Origin: Belnapia rosea
GTDB taxonomy: Bacteria > Pseudomonadota > Alphaproteobacteria > Acetobacterales > Acetobacteraceae
NCBI RefSeq assembly: GCF_900101615.1
Contig: NZ_FMZX01000001.1
Span: forward strand, 186,001-250,000
Direction of reading: 5' to 3'
DNA length: 64,000 nt
In this document: piece by piece, positions 53,439-62,343 of the stretch
Layout: every line of letters begins with the position of its first letter
Numbering within the stretch: the stretch's first letter is position 1
Made by a program: the position numbers and the translations under genes
Notes under the pieces: generated by a model
Database searches by the model: none
Told to the model about the DNA's origin: nothing
What the model saw: only the letters and a program-made list of their open reading frames with translations

Positions 53439-54666
53439 CGCTCCAGCTCTCCCGCGCATTCAGGGTCGCCGGGTCGAAGCCGGCGATGCGCTTGTAGCCC
53501 ATCACCGTCGCCTCCAGCTCGGCCTGCGGCACCACATCCTCGATGCGCTCGAAGCCGCCGGGGGCACGGGCATGGACGATGTCCATCACGCGGTCCGGCC
53601 CGTCGCCGCGATTGGCCTCGACCACCGCCGCCGTCGCCGGCCGCCGCACCGCCTCATAGGTGCCAAGCGCCGCCGCCACCCCGGGCTGCGTCGCCAGCTG
53701 CAGGGCCAGGAAACGCGCATCGAGGACCGCCTGCGAGGCTCCGTTCGAGCCGATCGGGTACATGGGATGCGCCGCATCGCCGAGCAGCGTCACCCGCCCC
53801 TCGGTCCAGCGCGGCAGCGGATCGCGGTCAACCATCGGGAATTCATAGACCGCCTCCGCCGCCTCGATCAGCGACGGCACGTCGAGCCAGGGGAAGCGCC
53901 AATTGGCGAAGATCGGCAGGAAGTCGGATTTGCGCGCCGGACGGTTCCAGTCCTCCCGCGCCCAGGGCGTATCGGTGGGGAAGCGCTGCTCGGCGATCCA
54001 ATTCACCACAGCCCGTCCATCCTCGACCCGCCCGATCGGGTAGCAGACGAATTTCGTGTCCCGATGTCCGGCCTGCACCATGGTGGCGCCGGTGAGGAAG
54101 GGCAGGGCGAGGCTGGTGGCGCGCCACAGCAGGGCACCGTTCCATTTCGGCGGCCCTTCCTGCGGCACCAGCTGGGCACGGACGGCCGAGTGGATGCCAT
54201 CGGCACCGACCAGCAGGTCGCCACGCACGGCCTCGCCATCGGCGAAATGCGCGGTGACGCCGGCAGCATCCTGGGTGAATTCAGCCAGTCGCCGCCCGAG
54301 CCGCAGCCGCGCCTCGCCCAGCCGGGCACGCGCCGCCTCCCAGAGCAGCATCTGCAGCCGGCCGCGATGGATCGAGTATTGCGGCCAGCGGTAGCCGGCA
54401 GCGAGGCCACGCGGCTCGGCCCAGATGGTCTGGCCGAAGCGGTTGGCGTAGCGGAACTCCTGGGTGGCGACGCCGGCCTCCGCCAGGGCCGGGCCGAGGC
54501 CAAGCTCCGTCAACTCCCGCACCGCATGCGGCTGGAGGTTGATGCCGACGCCCAGCGGGCGGATCTCGGCCGCCGCCTCGTACAACTCGGCTTCGATGCC
54601 GGCAGCATGCAGCGACAGGGCCGTCGCCAGGCCACCGATGCCGCCACCGATCACCAGAACCCGCAT
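53410..54666 (-). CDS. FAD-dependent aromatic monooxygenase (salicylate-hydroxylase-like)
   Basis: Group A flavoprotein monooxygenase of 418 aa. FAD dinucleotide motif VIGGGIGGLATALSLH at the N-terminus, the DG motif in LLVGADGIHSAVRAQL and the GD motif in VTLLGDAAHPMYPIGSNG. Such enzymes hydroxylate aromatic acids using NAD(P)H and O2. GGGAGG is 6 nt before the ATG at 54666. It sits close to Phe/Tyr catabolism but on the other side of the regulator, so the substrate is open. The 3' end overlaps the regulator gene tail to tail. Confidence 0.9.
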   Translation of the reverse strand: MRVLVIGGGIGGLATALSLHAAGIEAELYEAAAEIRPLGVGINLQPHAVRELTELGLGPALAEAGVATQEFRYANRFGQTIWAEPRGLAAGYRWPQYSIHRGRLQMLLWEAARARLGEARLRLGRRLAEFTQDAAGVTAHFADGEAVRGDLLVGADGIHSAVRAQLVPQEGPPKWNGALLWRATSLALPFLTGATMVQAGHRDTKFVCYPIGRVEDGRAVVNWIAEQRFPTDTPWAREDWNRPARKSDFLPIFANWRFPWLDVPSLIEAAEAVYEFPMVDRDPLPRWTEGRVTLLGDAAHPMYPIGSNGASQAVLDARFLALQLATQPGVAAALGTYEAVRRPATAAVVEANRGDGPDRVMDIVHARAPGGFERIEDVVPQAELEATVMGYKRIAGFDPATLNARESWSVRPEPLPAA

Positions 54667-54769
54667 GGCTGCCTCCCTGAGTCCCCTTGCATCGGCGGAT
54701 AGCCTGCGCGCATGGCGCGGTCCATAGCCGGAACGGGGCGGGGGCCACCCGGGCTGGTCAGGCTGTGTT

Positions 54770-55129
54770 CTAGCGCACCAGCCGCCGCCGCTCCGCCTCG
54801 ATCCGGCGCCGCTCCTCGTCGATCTGCCGCTGCTGCGCATCGAGCCGCCGGTCTGCCTCGTCCAGCACCCGCACCCGCTCGCGCACATCCTGCTCACTGT
54901 AGCGCCGGTCCTGCTCGTCCCGGCCGCGACCGGCGCGCGGGTCGCCACGCTGGTCATGGCGGGGATCGTAGCGCGGGTCGTCGCGGGCATCGGGCCGCGG
55001 CGGGGGCAGTTGCTGCCCACCCTGCAATTCCTGCCAGGCCCGCCCCAGCCTGTCCTGCAGGTCCTGCGCCTGCGCCGAGGCCAGCCCCATCGCCGCGATG
55101 CCGAAAGCCGCCAGGATGATCCGCCGCAT
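54770..55129 (-). CDS. Secreted coiled-coil protein, uncharacterised
   Basis: A 119-aa protein with signal peptide MRRIILAAFGIAAMGLASAQ (cleavage near AQA-QD). A short helix follows (LQDRLGRAWQELQGGQ), then a Pro/Asp/Arg-rich stretch with repeated DDPRYDP, HDQRGDP-like units (about residues 45-70), and a charged helix to the end (VRVLDEADRRLDAQQRQIDE and RRRIEAERRRL). AAGGAGGAA stands ahead of the ATG, so expression is likely. Function unknown; probably periplasmic. Confidence 0.75.
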   Translation of the reverse strand: MRRIILAAFGIAAMGLASAQAQDLQDRLGRAWQELQGGQQLPPPRPDARDDPRYDPRHDQRGDPRAGRGRDEQDRRYSEQDVRERVRVLDEADRRLDAQQRQIDEERRRIEAERRRLVR

Positions 55130-55360
55130 GATTCCTCCTTCATCCGCCTGTTGCGGCAGAAGCGCCCCGGGGCGGCTGCGGTTCAGCCTGGCCATCAGGG
55201 GCAGGAGCCGGCCCACAGCGGATGCGCCATGGCGGGCCGAAGTTGCGGGGCGGTGGAATACTGCTTCGGGGCTGCCCCGGCTGGAAGCCCCGGCGACGGC
55301 ACGGCACACTCCCCCGGTCCCGCGGCGCGCGGGAAGCACGGATAAGGGGAGGGGATACCC

Positions 55361-56248
55361 ATGGCACGCATCGGCTTCGTCGGGCTCGGCAATATGGGCG
55401 GGCCGATGGCGCGCAACCTGCTGAAGGCCGGGCACCAGGTCATGGGCTTCGACCTCGTGCCGGAGGCGCTTGCCGCTCTCGCCGCCGCTGGCGGCATCGC
55501 GGCGGCCAGCGCCGCCGAAGCCGCCTCCGGTGCGGAATTCGTTATCACCATGCTGCCGGCCGGCCGCCATGTGCGGGAGGCCTGGCTCGGCACCGGCGGC
55601 ATGGCTGCGGCCTCTGCGCCCGGCGCCGTCCTGATCGACTGCTCCACCATCGATGTGGCGACGGCGCGGGAGGTGGCCGCCGGCGCCGGCCATCCGATGC
55701 TCGACGCCCCTGTCTCCGGCGGGACCATGGGTGCAGAAGCCGGCACGCTCACCTTCATGGTCGGAGGGCCGGACGAGGCCTATGCCGCCGCCACGCCCAT
55801 CCTCTCAGCGATGGGCCGCACCCTCGTCCATTGCGGCGGCGCCGGTGCCGGCCAGGCGGCCAAGGCCTGCAACAACATGATGCTCGCCGCCAACATGATC
55901 ATCACGGCGGAGGCCTTCGTGCTGGCTGAGAAGCTCGGCCTCACCCATCAGGCCCTGTTCGACGTGGCGAGCAAATCCTCCGGCCAGTCCTGGGCCCTGA
56001 CGACCTACTGCCCCGTGCCCGGCCCGGTCCCCAGCAGCCCGGCCAACCGCGACTACAAGCCCGGTTTTGCCGCCGCGCTCATGGCGAAGGATCTCGGCCT
56101 CGCCCAGGAGGCCGCGGCCACGGCCGGGGCGGTGACGCCGCTCGGGGCCGAGGCGCTGGCCCTCTATCGCCGCTTCCTCGAGGACGGGAAGGGGGATGCG
56201 GACTTCTCCGGCATCATCCAGATGCTGCGCGGCATGGCGAAAGGGTAA
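55361..56248 (+). CDS. 3-Hydroxyisobutyrate dehydrogenase-family protein
   Basis: A 295-aa NAD(P)-dependent beta-hydroxyacid dehydrogenase. The N-terminal Rossmann loop is IGFVGLGNMGGPMARNLLKA, the substrate motif DAPVSGGTMGAEAGTLTFM, and the catalytic Lys is in AGQAAKACNNMML. The family includes 3-hydroxyisobutyrate dehydrogenase of valine breakdown (MmsB) and tartronate semialdehyde reductase. The wording is nearest to MmsB, but no other valine-degradation gene is adjacent. A long hairpin at 56256-56295 follows the stop. Confidence 0.9.
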   Translation: MARIGFVGLGNMGGPMARNLLKAGHQVMGFDLVPEALAALAAAGGIAAASAAEAASGAEFVITMLPAGRHVREAWLGTGGMAAASAPGAVLIDCSTIDVATAREVAAGAGHPMLDAPVSGGTMGAEAGTLTFMVGGPDEAYAAATPILSAMGRTLVHCGGAGAGQAAKACNNMMLAANMIITAEAFVLAEKLGLTHQALFDVASKSSGQSWALTTYCPVPGPVPSSPANRDYKPGFAAALMAKDLGLAQEAAATAGAVTPLGAEALALYRRFLEDGKGDADFSGIIQMLRGMAKG

Positions 56249-56255
56249 AGGCCAC

Positions 56256-56295
56256 GCCCGGAGCGCTTCCGCGATTGCTGAGGAACGCTCCGGGC
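56256..56295 (+). terminator. Terminator-like hairpin after the HIBADH-family gene
   Basis: Arms GCCCGGAGCG and CGCTCCGGGC (10 bp) enclose an inner TTCC/GGAA helix and an 11-nt loop, starting 8 bp past the stop codon. Confidence 0.6.
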
Positions 56296-56351
56296 CTCGT
56301 GGACAGTCCCGCTTGTCCTGTCCCGGCTCTCCATGACGCTGCCGGCCGATC

Positions 56352-56410
56352 CAGGCGCCAGCATCTTCGCCGCCATCCGGATCGAAGCCGATGGACCAGC
56401 TTGGCGCCTG
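56352..56410 (-). terminator. Extended stem-loop near the end of the formate dehydrogenase operon
   Basis: CAGGCGCCA (56352-56360) and TGGCGCCTG (56402-56410) are perfect 9-bp arms around a 41-nt loop that has its own CCATC/GATGG-like inner pairing. It starts 8 bp downstream of the gamma subunit stop on the minus strand. Confidence 0.35.
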
Positions 56411-56417
56411 ACCGGCG

Positions 56418-57569
56418 TCAGTCGGCGCCCACCGCCGTCCGCCTTGCCTCCGCGAGCCGGTCATCGACCCAGAGGCTGTGATGCTCCCGGGCGTAGTTGT
56501 AATCGACCTGCCCGGTCGCCATCGCCTCGAAGGCGCCCTCGGTGCCGATGGTACCGATATAGATATGGCCGATGATGGCGGCCATCATCACCATCGCCAT
56601 CAGCCCATGCACCACATGCGCCCATTGCTGGCTGGTGACGTTGTCGAGCAGGCCGGGCGCCATCAGCAGATAGCCCGAAACCGAGGCCAGGATGCCGCCA
56701 CCCACCACGAACCAGTAGAGCGCCTTCTGTGCCGCATTGAAGCGGCCCGCCGGAGGATGCCCCTTGGCCATCGGTCCGCCCGCCTTCACCCAGGCCACAT
56801 CGACCTTGCTCGGCAGGTTGTCCCGCAGCCACAGCACCACCATCGCCAGCAGGCCGATGACGAAGGGGAAGGACAGGAATTGATGCACGGCCTGCCCGGT
56901 CCAGGTCAGCGCCGTGAAGGCCTCAGCCCCGATCACCGGCCGCAGCACCGCCCGCCCGAAGGTGATGTTGAGCCCGGTGAGGCCGAGCAGTACGAAGCTC
57001 ACCGCGACCATCCAGTGGTTCATCCGCTCGAACACGCCGTAGCGGTGGATCGTCCGTCCCGACCGTCCGGCATCGATCCGCTGCGGCCCGCGCAGCAGGT
57101 AGAGGCCGGCCAGGATGAAGACCGTGCCGAGCAGGATGACGGCGCCGGCGATGCTGAGGATGCGGGTGCGGAAGCCTCGCCAGTCCCGCCCCTCGGGCTG
57201 GATGAGGATGCCGGCCGCCTGGTTCGGGATGCTGACGGCGCCGGAGATCACCCCACCCTTCTCGGCATGCTGGGCCTCCAGCGCCCCGGCCTCGACGCCG
57301 CCGCGGGCGCTGTAGGGGACAGGGGCGGTGATCGGCTCGACCGGCACCCGGGGCTTCGGCGCGACGCGCTCCGGGCGTGGTCCGCCGGTCACGGACTGGG
57401 GATCCGAACTCGCCGGCTGATTGGCGTTGCCGGTGCCGCCGCGCCCCGCGCCAACCTCGGGCGCCGCCGATTGCACCGATGGCGCCCCGCCCGAGGGTTC
57501 GCCTGATTGCTGCTGGGCCAACGCCCCGCTGAGTGGGAGAAGCAGCAGCGCCGCGAGGAGCCTCATCAT
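56418..57569 (-). CDS. Formate dehydrogenase gamma subunit (cytochrome b556)
   Basis: A 383-aa membrane subunit. A signal peptide (MMRLLAALLLLPLSGALAQ) precedes about 115 residues of Gly/Pro/Ser-rich, probably periplasmic linker. A first helix near residue 140 (ILSIAGAVILLGTVFILAGL) and a four-helix cytochrome b domain follow, with haem-ligand His in RYGVFERMNHWMVAV, GQAVHQFLSFP and AHVVHGLMAMVMMAAIIGH. It passes electrons from the beta subunit to quinone. Two ATGs are adjacent; the first overlaps the beta-subunit stop. Confidence 0.93.
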   Translation of the reverse strand: MMRLLAALLLLPLSGALAQQQSGEPSGGAPSVQSAAPEVGAGRGGTGNANQPASSDPQSVTGGPRPERVAPKPRVPVEPITAPVPYSARGGVEAGALEAQHAEKGGVISGAVSIPNQAAGILIQPEGRDWRGFRTRILSIAGAVILLGTVFILAGLYLLRGPQRIDAGRSGRTIHRYGVFERMNHWMVAVSFVLLGLTGLNITFGRAVLRPVIGAEAFTALTWTGQAVHQFLSFPFVIGLLAMVVLWLRDNLPSKVDVAWVKAGGPMAKGHPPAGRFNAAQKALYWFVVGGGILASVSGYLLMAPGLLDNVTSQQWAHVVHGLMAMVMMAAIIGHIYIGTIGTEGAFEAMATGQVDYNYAREHHSLWVDDRLAEARRTAVGAD

Positions 57570-58162
57570 GCCGGCAGTTCCTCCTTATAGGCAGTCCGCC
57601 AGCCCCAGGCGCCGGAGCCGTAGCCACGCTGCTGCACCCGTTCCTTGTAGATGCTGGCGATGATCTCGCCATCGCCGGCAAGCAGCGCCTTGGTCGAGCA
57701 CATCTCGGCGCAGAGCGGCAGCTTGCCCTCGGCGATGCGGTTGCTGCCGTATTGCATGTATTCGACGGCGGAGTTGTCCTGCTGCGGCCCGCCGGCGCAG
57801 TAGGTGCACTTGTCCATCTTGCCACGCCCGCCGAAATTCCCGACACGCGGGTATTGCGGCGCGCCGAAGGGGCAGGCGTAGAAGCAGTAGCCGCAGCCGA
57901 TGCAGAGATCCTTGTCGTGCAGCACCAGCCCATCCTCCGTGCCGTAGAAGCAGGCAACCGGGCAGACCGCGGCACAAGGCGCATCGGTGCAGTGCATGCA
58001 GGCCATGGAGATGGAGCGCTCGCCCGGCTTGCCGTCACCGATGGTGACGACGCGGCGCCGGTTGATGCCCCAGGGCACTTCATGCTCGTTCTTGCAGGCG
58101 GTGACGCAGGCGTTGCATTCAATGCAACGGTCGCTGTCGCAGAGGAATTTCATCCGCGCCAT
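57566..58162 (-). CDS. Formate dehydrogenase beta subunit (FDH3-type, 4Fe-4S)
   Basis: A 198-aa ferredoxin-like subunit with four Cys clusters: CIECNACVTACKNEH, CMHCTDAPCAAVCPV, CIGCGYCFYACPFG and, later, CTYCAGG plus CAEMCSTKALL. It moves electrons from the molybdenum subunit to cytochrome b. At about 200 aa it matches the short FDH3-type beta subunit rather than the longer FdnH, which has a membrane anchor. It starts 2 bp downstream of the alpha-subunit stop and overlaps the gamma gene by 4 nt. Confidence 0.94.
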   Translation of the reverse strand: MARMKFLCDSDRCIECNACVTACKNEHEVPWGINRRRVVTIGDGKPGERSISMACMHCTDAPCAAVCPVACFYGTEDGLVLHDKDLCIGCGYCFYACPFGAPQYPRVGNFGGRGKMDKCTYCAGGPQQDNSAVEYMQYGSNRIAEGKLPLCAEMCSTKALLAGDGEIIASIYKERVQQRGYGSGAWGWRTAYKEELPA

Positions 58163-58164
58163 GG

Positions 58165-61116
58165 TCAGGCCGCCTTGATCTGGCAGAGGGTCACCTTGGT
58201 TTCCTGCATGAAGGTCACCGGGTCATAGCCATAGGTGGTCACCGTATTCGCGCTCTCGCCCAGCACGATGGGGTCGGTGCCGGGCGGGTAGAAGCGCCGC
58301 CGGTCCTCGCCCTGCCACCAGCCGCCGAAGTGGTAGGGCATGAAGGCGACGCCCCGGCCAACGCGGTCCGTCACCAGCGCCTTCACCCGGATATGCGCGC
58401 TGTTCTCCGGCCCCAGCACCCAGACCCATTGACCCGGCCCGATGCCGCGCGCCTGCGCATCCGCCGTGTTGATCTCGATGAACATGTCCTGCTGCAACTC
58501 GGCGAGCCAGCGATTCGAGCGCGTCTCCTCGCCGCCGCCCTCGTATTCGACGAGGCGTCCCGAGGTGAGGATGATCGGGAAATCCTTCGCCACCTGATGC
58601 GAGCGCATCTGGATGCTGAGCCCGAGATGCGGCACGCGATAGCCACGGCGGTCGCGCAGCGTCGGATAGGTGCCGGTCGGCGCGATCGCCTGCGGGTTGG
58701 ATGCCAGGACAGCCGCCTGCGCCGGCGTCGGAATCAGGTCGAGGCGCGGCGTGTAGATCGGCTCGCGGTGCACCGGCACCGGGTCCGGCAGGTTCCAGGC
58801 CACGGCGCGTGCCTTGCCGTTGCCATAGGGCAGGCAGCCATGCTCCATCGCCACGCGGATGATGCCGGCCGAGAGATCGGTCGACCAGGAGACGCGGTCG
58901 ATATTCGCCCCGCCGACGCGGGCGATCGACTCCTTCTCATGCGCAGTCAGCTCGTCGAACCAGCCGAGGCGCTTGAGGACGGCGACGGTGAATTCCGGAT
59001 AGCCGTCCTGGATTTCCGACCCCTTGCTGTAGCTCCCCTCCGCCAGCAACGTCTCGCCGTTGCGCTCGACGCCGAAGCGGGCGCGGAAGGTGCCGCCGCC
59101 TTCCTTCACATGCAGCGAGGTGTCGTAAAGGATATGCGTCCCCGGATGCTTCATCTCCGGCGTGCCCCAGCAGGGCCAGGGCAGGCCATAGACCTCGCCC
59201 GCCACCGGCGAGCCGGGCTGGCCACGCAGCGTCGTCACGTCGAAATGCTGCTGGTTCGCCATGTGGTGGCGTAGCCGCTCCGGCGACTGGCCAGTATAGC
59301 CCAGCGCCAGGCTGCCGCGGTTGATCTCGCGGAGGATGTCCTCCACCTCCACCACGCCGTTGTGGACCTTGATGTTCTTGAACAGCTGCTCGGCGAAGCC
59401 GAGCCGCCGCGCCAGCGCATACATCACGTCATAGTCGTTGCGGCTCTCGAAGATCGGCTCGACGACCTTCTCGCCCCATTGCAGCGACCGGTTGGAGGCG
59501 GTGCGACTGCCGACGGTCTCGAAGCTGGTGCAGATCGGCAGCAGGTAGGTGCCGTCGGCGCGGTCGGAGAGCTGCGCATAGGTCGTCGGATGCGGGTCCG
59601 CCACCACCAGCAGCTCCAGCTGCTCCAGCCCCTTCACCGCCTCCGGCATGCGGGTCACGGTATTGCCGCCATGGCCCATGACGAACATGGCCTTGCAGTT
59701 GGTCGGCTGCTCGATCTGCTCCTTCGGCAGCACCACGCTGTCGAACCAGCGCGTGCTCGGGATGCCGGGCATCTCCATCATCTTCTTGTCGACGAAACGG
59801 GAGAGCATCCACTCGTAGTCGACTTCCCAGACCCGGCACCAGTGCCGCCAGGCCGCCTCGTCCAGCCCGTAATAAGCGGGCAGGGTCGAGACATCGAGGC
59901 CCATATCCGTGGCCCCCTGCACATTGGTGTGGCCGCGGAAGATGTTGGCGCCCGTGCCCGCGCTGCCGACATTCCCAGTCGCCAGCAGCAGGATGGAGAA
60001 GGCGCGCACATTGGCCGTGCCGACCGTCTTCTGCGTCGCGCCCATGCACCAGATCAGCGTCGCGGGCTTCTGCGTGGCGAAGATCTGCGCCATGCGCTTG
60101 AGCTGCCCCTCGGGGACGCCCGATACCCGCTCCACCTCCTGCGGGTGCCACTTCGCCACCTCGCGCCGGATCTCGTCCATGCCGTAGACGCGCTGGTGGA
60201 TGAATTCGAGATCCTCCCAGCCATTCTCGAAGATGTGCCAGAGCATGCCCCAGATGACGGGGATGTCGGTGCCCGGCCGGATGCGCACATAGTCGGTCGC
60301 ATGCGCCGCCGTGCGGGTGAAGCGCGGATCGACGACGAAGAGGTTGGCGCGGTTCAGCTCCCGCCCCGCCAGGATGTGCTGCGTGGCGATGGGGTGCGAT
60401 TCCGCCGGGTTGCCGCCCATGATGATCATGGTCTTGGCATTGCGGATATCGTTGTAGCTGTTGGTCTGGGCGCCATAGCCCCAGGTATTCGCCACACCCG
60501 CGACGGTCGTGCTGTGGCAGATGCGGGCCTGGTGGTCGGTGTTGTTGGTTCCCCAGAAGGAGCCGAATTTGCGGAAGAGATAGGCCGCTTCATTGGTGAA
60601 TTTGGCGGAGCCCAGCCAGAACACCGCCTCAGGCGTGCTGCGCTCGCGGATCTCGAGCAGCTTCGCCCCGATCTCCTCGATCGCCTGATCCCAGGAGAGC
60701 CGGTGCCATTCGCCGCCGGCCAGCTTCATCGGGTATTTCAGCCGCCGGTCGCCATGCACCAGCTCGCGCACGCTCGCCCCCTTGGCGCAATGCGTGCCGC
60801 GGTTGATGGGGGATTCGAAGGCTGGCTCCTGCCCGGTCCAGACGCCGTTCTGCACCTCGGCGATGACGCTGCAGCCGACCGAGCAATGGGTGCAGACATT
60901 CTTTATCCGCTGGATCGGCGCCGCACGGTCCGGTGCCGGCGCCTCGGCTGCGCGCGTGAGCGTCGGGGGGAGCGCGCCGAGCGCCGCCAGCCCCGCACCA
61001 CCCAGCCCCGCTTGCCGCAGGAAGCCACGGCGGTCCGTCCCGCCCGTGCTGAGGCCCCGATAGGCCTCCGATAGCCGCTGCCGCGCGGCCTGTCCCTCGC
61101 TCCGCCGGATCAGCAT
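58165..61116 (-). CDS. fdhA: Formate dehydrogenase alpha subunit, molybdopterin, Cys type
   Basis: A 983-aa periplasmic catalytic subunit. The Tat signal is GTDRRGFLRQAGLGGAGLAA at about residue 30. The 4Fe-4S motif is NVCTHCSVGCSVIAEVQNG with CAKGASVRE. The metal ligand is cysteine (DHQARICHSTTVAGVAN) where the E. coli FDH-N enzyme has selenocysteine, so no SECIS is needed. The C-terminal molybdopterin-binding domain ends the chain. It uses bis-MGD cofactor, which depends on moaA. The ATG at 61116 is 4 bp after the small Tat-target gene. fdhD and fdhE are not in the window. Confidence 0.96.
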   Translation of the reverse strand: MLIRRSEGQAARQRLSEAYRGLSTGGTDRRGFLRQAGLGGAGLAALGALPPTLTRAAEAPAPDRAAPIQRIKNVCTHCSVGCSVIAEVQNGVWTGQEPAFESPINRGTHCAKGASVRELVHGDRRLKYPMKLAGGEWHRLSWDQAIEEIGAKLLEIRERSTPEAVFWLGSAKFTNEAAYLFRKFGSFWGTNNTDHQARICHSTTVAGVANTWGYGAQTNSYNDIRNAKTMIIMGGNPAESHPIATQHILAGRELNRANLFVVDPRFTRTAAHATDYVRIRPGTDIPVIWGMLWHIFENGWEDLEFIHQRVYGMDEIRREVAKWHPQEVERVSGVPEGQLKRMAQIFATQKPATLIWCMGATQKTVGTANVRAFSILLLATGNVGSAGTGANIFRGHTNVQGATDMGLDVSTLPAYYGLDEAAWRHWCRVWEVDYEWMLSRFVDKKMMEMPGIPSTRWFDSVVLPKEQIEQPTNCKAMFVMGHGGNTVTRMPEAVKGLEQLELLVVADPHPTTYAQLSDRADGTYLLPICTSFETVGSRTASNRSLQWGEKVVEPIFESRNDYDVMYALARRLGFAEQLFKNIKVHNGVVEVEDILREINRGSLALGYTGQSPERLRHHMANQQHFDVTTLRGQPGSPVAGEVYGLPWPCWGTPEMKHPGTHILYDTSLHVKEGGGTFRARFGVERNGETLLAEGSYSKGSEIQDGYPEFTVAVLKRLGWFDELTAHEKESIARVGGANIDRVSWSTDLSAGIIRVAMEHGCLPYGNGKARAVAWNLPDPVPVHREPIYTPRLDLIPTPAQAAVLASNPQAIAPTGTYPTLRDRRGYRVPHLGLSIQMRSHQVAKDFPIILTSGRLVEYEGGGEETRSNRWLAELQQDMFIEINTADAQARGIGPGQWVWVLGPENSAHIRVKALVTDRVGRGVAFMPYHFGGWWQGEDRRRFYPPGTDPIVLGESANTVTTYGYDPVTFMQETKVTLCQIKAA

Positions 61117-61120
61117 GGGA

Positions 61121-61333
61121 TCAGTACCGGTTGGTGCGGTAATAGGCCCGCACATGATCTGTTTCGCGGTAGCGCGCCTTGCGCTTCTCGGCCTCGGACT
61201 CCCTGGCCGGGGGAAGCCCGCCGGTGCCGCCATCCACCTCGAAGGCGGCGGCCGGTGCGGCGACGGCGGCAAGGCCCAGAGCGCCGAAGAAACGACGGCG
61301 CGCAGTCGGCGGGGGATCATTCTGTTCGGTCAT
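61121..61333 (-). CDS. Formate dehydrogenase region Tat-target small protein
   Basis: A 70-aa protein with a twin-arginine signal: PPPTARRRFFGALGLAAVA, then APAAAFE. A short charged tail follows, KRKARYRETDHVRAYYRTNR, ending in Tyr. Small proteins of this kind precede FDH3-type operons and are named for that position; their role is undefined. The start at 61333 is the ATG just before the Tat motif. The stop lies 4 bp before the alpha-subunit start, so it is first in the operon. Confidence 0.85.
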   Translation of the reverse strand: MTEQNDPPPTARRRFFGALGLAAVAAPAAAFEVDGGTGGLPPARESEAEKRKARYRETDHVRAYYRTNRY

Positions 61334-61444
61334 ATAGGCCCCATTCCCGGGCTTCACGCACACCCGGACTGGAGCGCAACGCGGCAGCCAGGGCCGGGTT
61401 CGCTGGTGCGGCAACCATCTTGGCCCACCCCGCGTTGGCCGCCC

Positions 61445-61738
61445 ATGCCGATCCAGACACGCAGCACCGCGCCGATCCATGCCATCCTAGCGGCCATGCT
61501 GCTGGTGGCCCAGCCGCTTGCTGCCGCGGCCCAGGGCACGGCCCCGGCCCAGGGCGTCACCCGTCCCATCCCCCGCCCAGCGCCCGAGACGCCGCCGCCG
61601 GCGCCGAAACCCGGCGAGGTCACCGATGGACGACCGCGGACTGATCAGGGGGGTGGTGCCGCCCGCACCGGCCCGGGCACCACGGCTCAAACGCCCCTGC
61701 CGCCGCCGAACCAGGCGAACCCGCCCAACATGCGCTGA
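61445..61738 (+). CDS. Proline-rich secreted protein
   Basis: A 97-aa protein with a probable signal peptide (IHAILAAMLLVAQPLAAAAQ). A Pro/Gly/Thr-rich, presumably disordered mature part follows (PIPRPAPETPPPAPKPGEV and TPLPPPNQANPPNMR). It is divergent from the formate dehydrogenase operon. No family is recognised. The signal and low-complexity tail support an envelope location but give no function. Confidence 0.55.
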   Translation: MPIQTRSTAPIHAILAAMLLVAQPLAAAAQGTAPAQGVTRPIPRPAPETPPPAPKPGEVTDGRPRTDQGGGAARTGPGTTAQTPLPPPNQANPPNMR

Positions 61739-61873
61739 ACTTTCGGGGCCTGGAGCCTTCGGCGCGGTGCTGAAGGCGCGCACATCTCACGGAAGGCCGC
61801 ATCCGGTTCCCTGGCCCGGGCGTTAACCTGGACCGCGGCTGCAATCCCGTCGCCGCGGGAGAGCGAGCCACTC

Positions 61874-62272
61874 ATGCCCCGTCGCCTTCTTCCTGCCCTT
61901 CCGCTGCTGGCGCTGGCAGCCTGTTCCTCCGGTACCACGGCGGAATTCGACCGCCGCATCGGCACCTATGTGGGCCGGCCGGAGACAGAGGTGGTGGCCA
62001 ATCTCGGCGTGCCCAGCCGCACCTATGACGGCGATGGCCGGCGCCTGCTGCAGTATGAATTCGCCCGGCCCTCCAGCCGCCCCGCCGTCTTCCCCAGCAT
62101 CGGCCTCGGCTTTGGCAGCTTCGGCAGCGGCGTCGGGGTCGGGACGGGGCTGGGCCTCGGCTTTGGCGGCGGTGGCGGGGTGGATGGCTGCGTCCTGGTC
62201 TTCGAATCGCGGGAGGGCCGGATCACCAGCTTCAACCGCAACGGCCCTGGCTGCGTCGCCACTGCGACCTGA
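61874..62272 (+). CDS. Putative outer-membrane lipoprotein, SmpA/OmlA-like core
   Basis: A 132-aa protein with the lipoprotein signal MPRRLLPALPLLALAACSSG (lipobox LAAC). The segment YVGRPETEVVANLGVPSRTY, then GRRLLQYEF, resembles the V-x-LG-x-P pattern of SmpA/OmlA (BamE-like) domains. A Gly-rich stretch (about residues 75-100, GLGFGSFGSGVGVGTGLGLG) is followed by two Cys residues (DGCVLVFE and GPGCVATAT) that could form a disulfide. Function unknown. Confidence 0.75.
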   Translation: MPRRLLPALPLLALAACSSGTTAEFDRRIGTYVGRPETEVVANLGVPSRTYDGDGRRLLQYEFARPSSRPAVFPSIGLGFGSFGSGVGVGTGLGLGFGGGGGVDGCVLVFESREGRITSFNRNGPGCVATAT

Positions 62273-62343
62273 AAATGGAACGATCCGGGGATGGCAGTAA
62301 GGCCTTGCCGTTCCGGGATGGATGTTCTATCTTTGTGCCTATC

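Noticed and set aside
59362-61074. 570-codon plus-strand frame opposite the formate dehydrogenase alpha gene
   Set aside because: Shadow of a conserved molybdoenzyme; no recognisable domain.
58165-61116. Selenocysteine in formate dehydrogenase
   Set aside because: The ligand position reads Cys (ARICHSTTV) and there is no in-frame TGA or need for a SECIS element.
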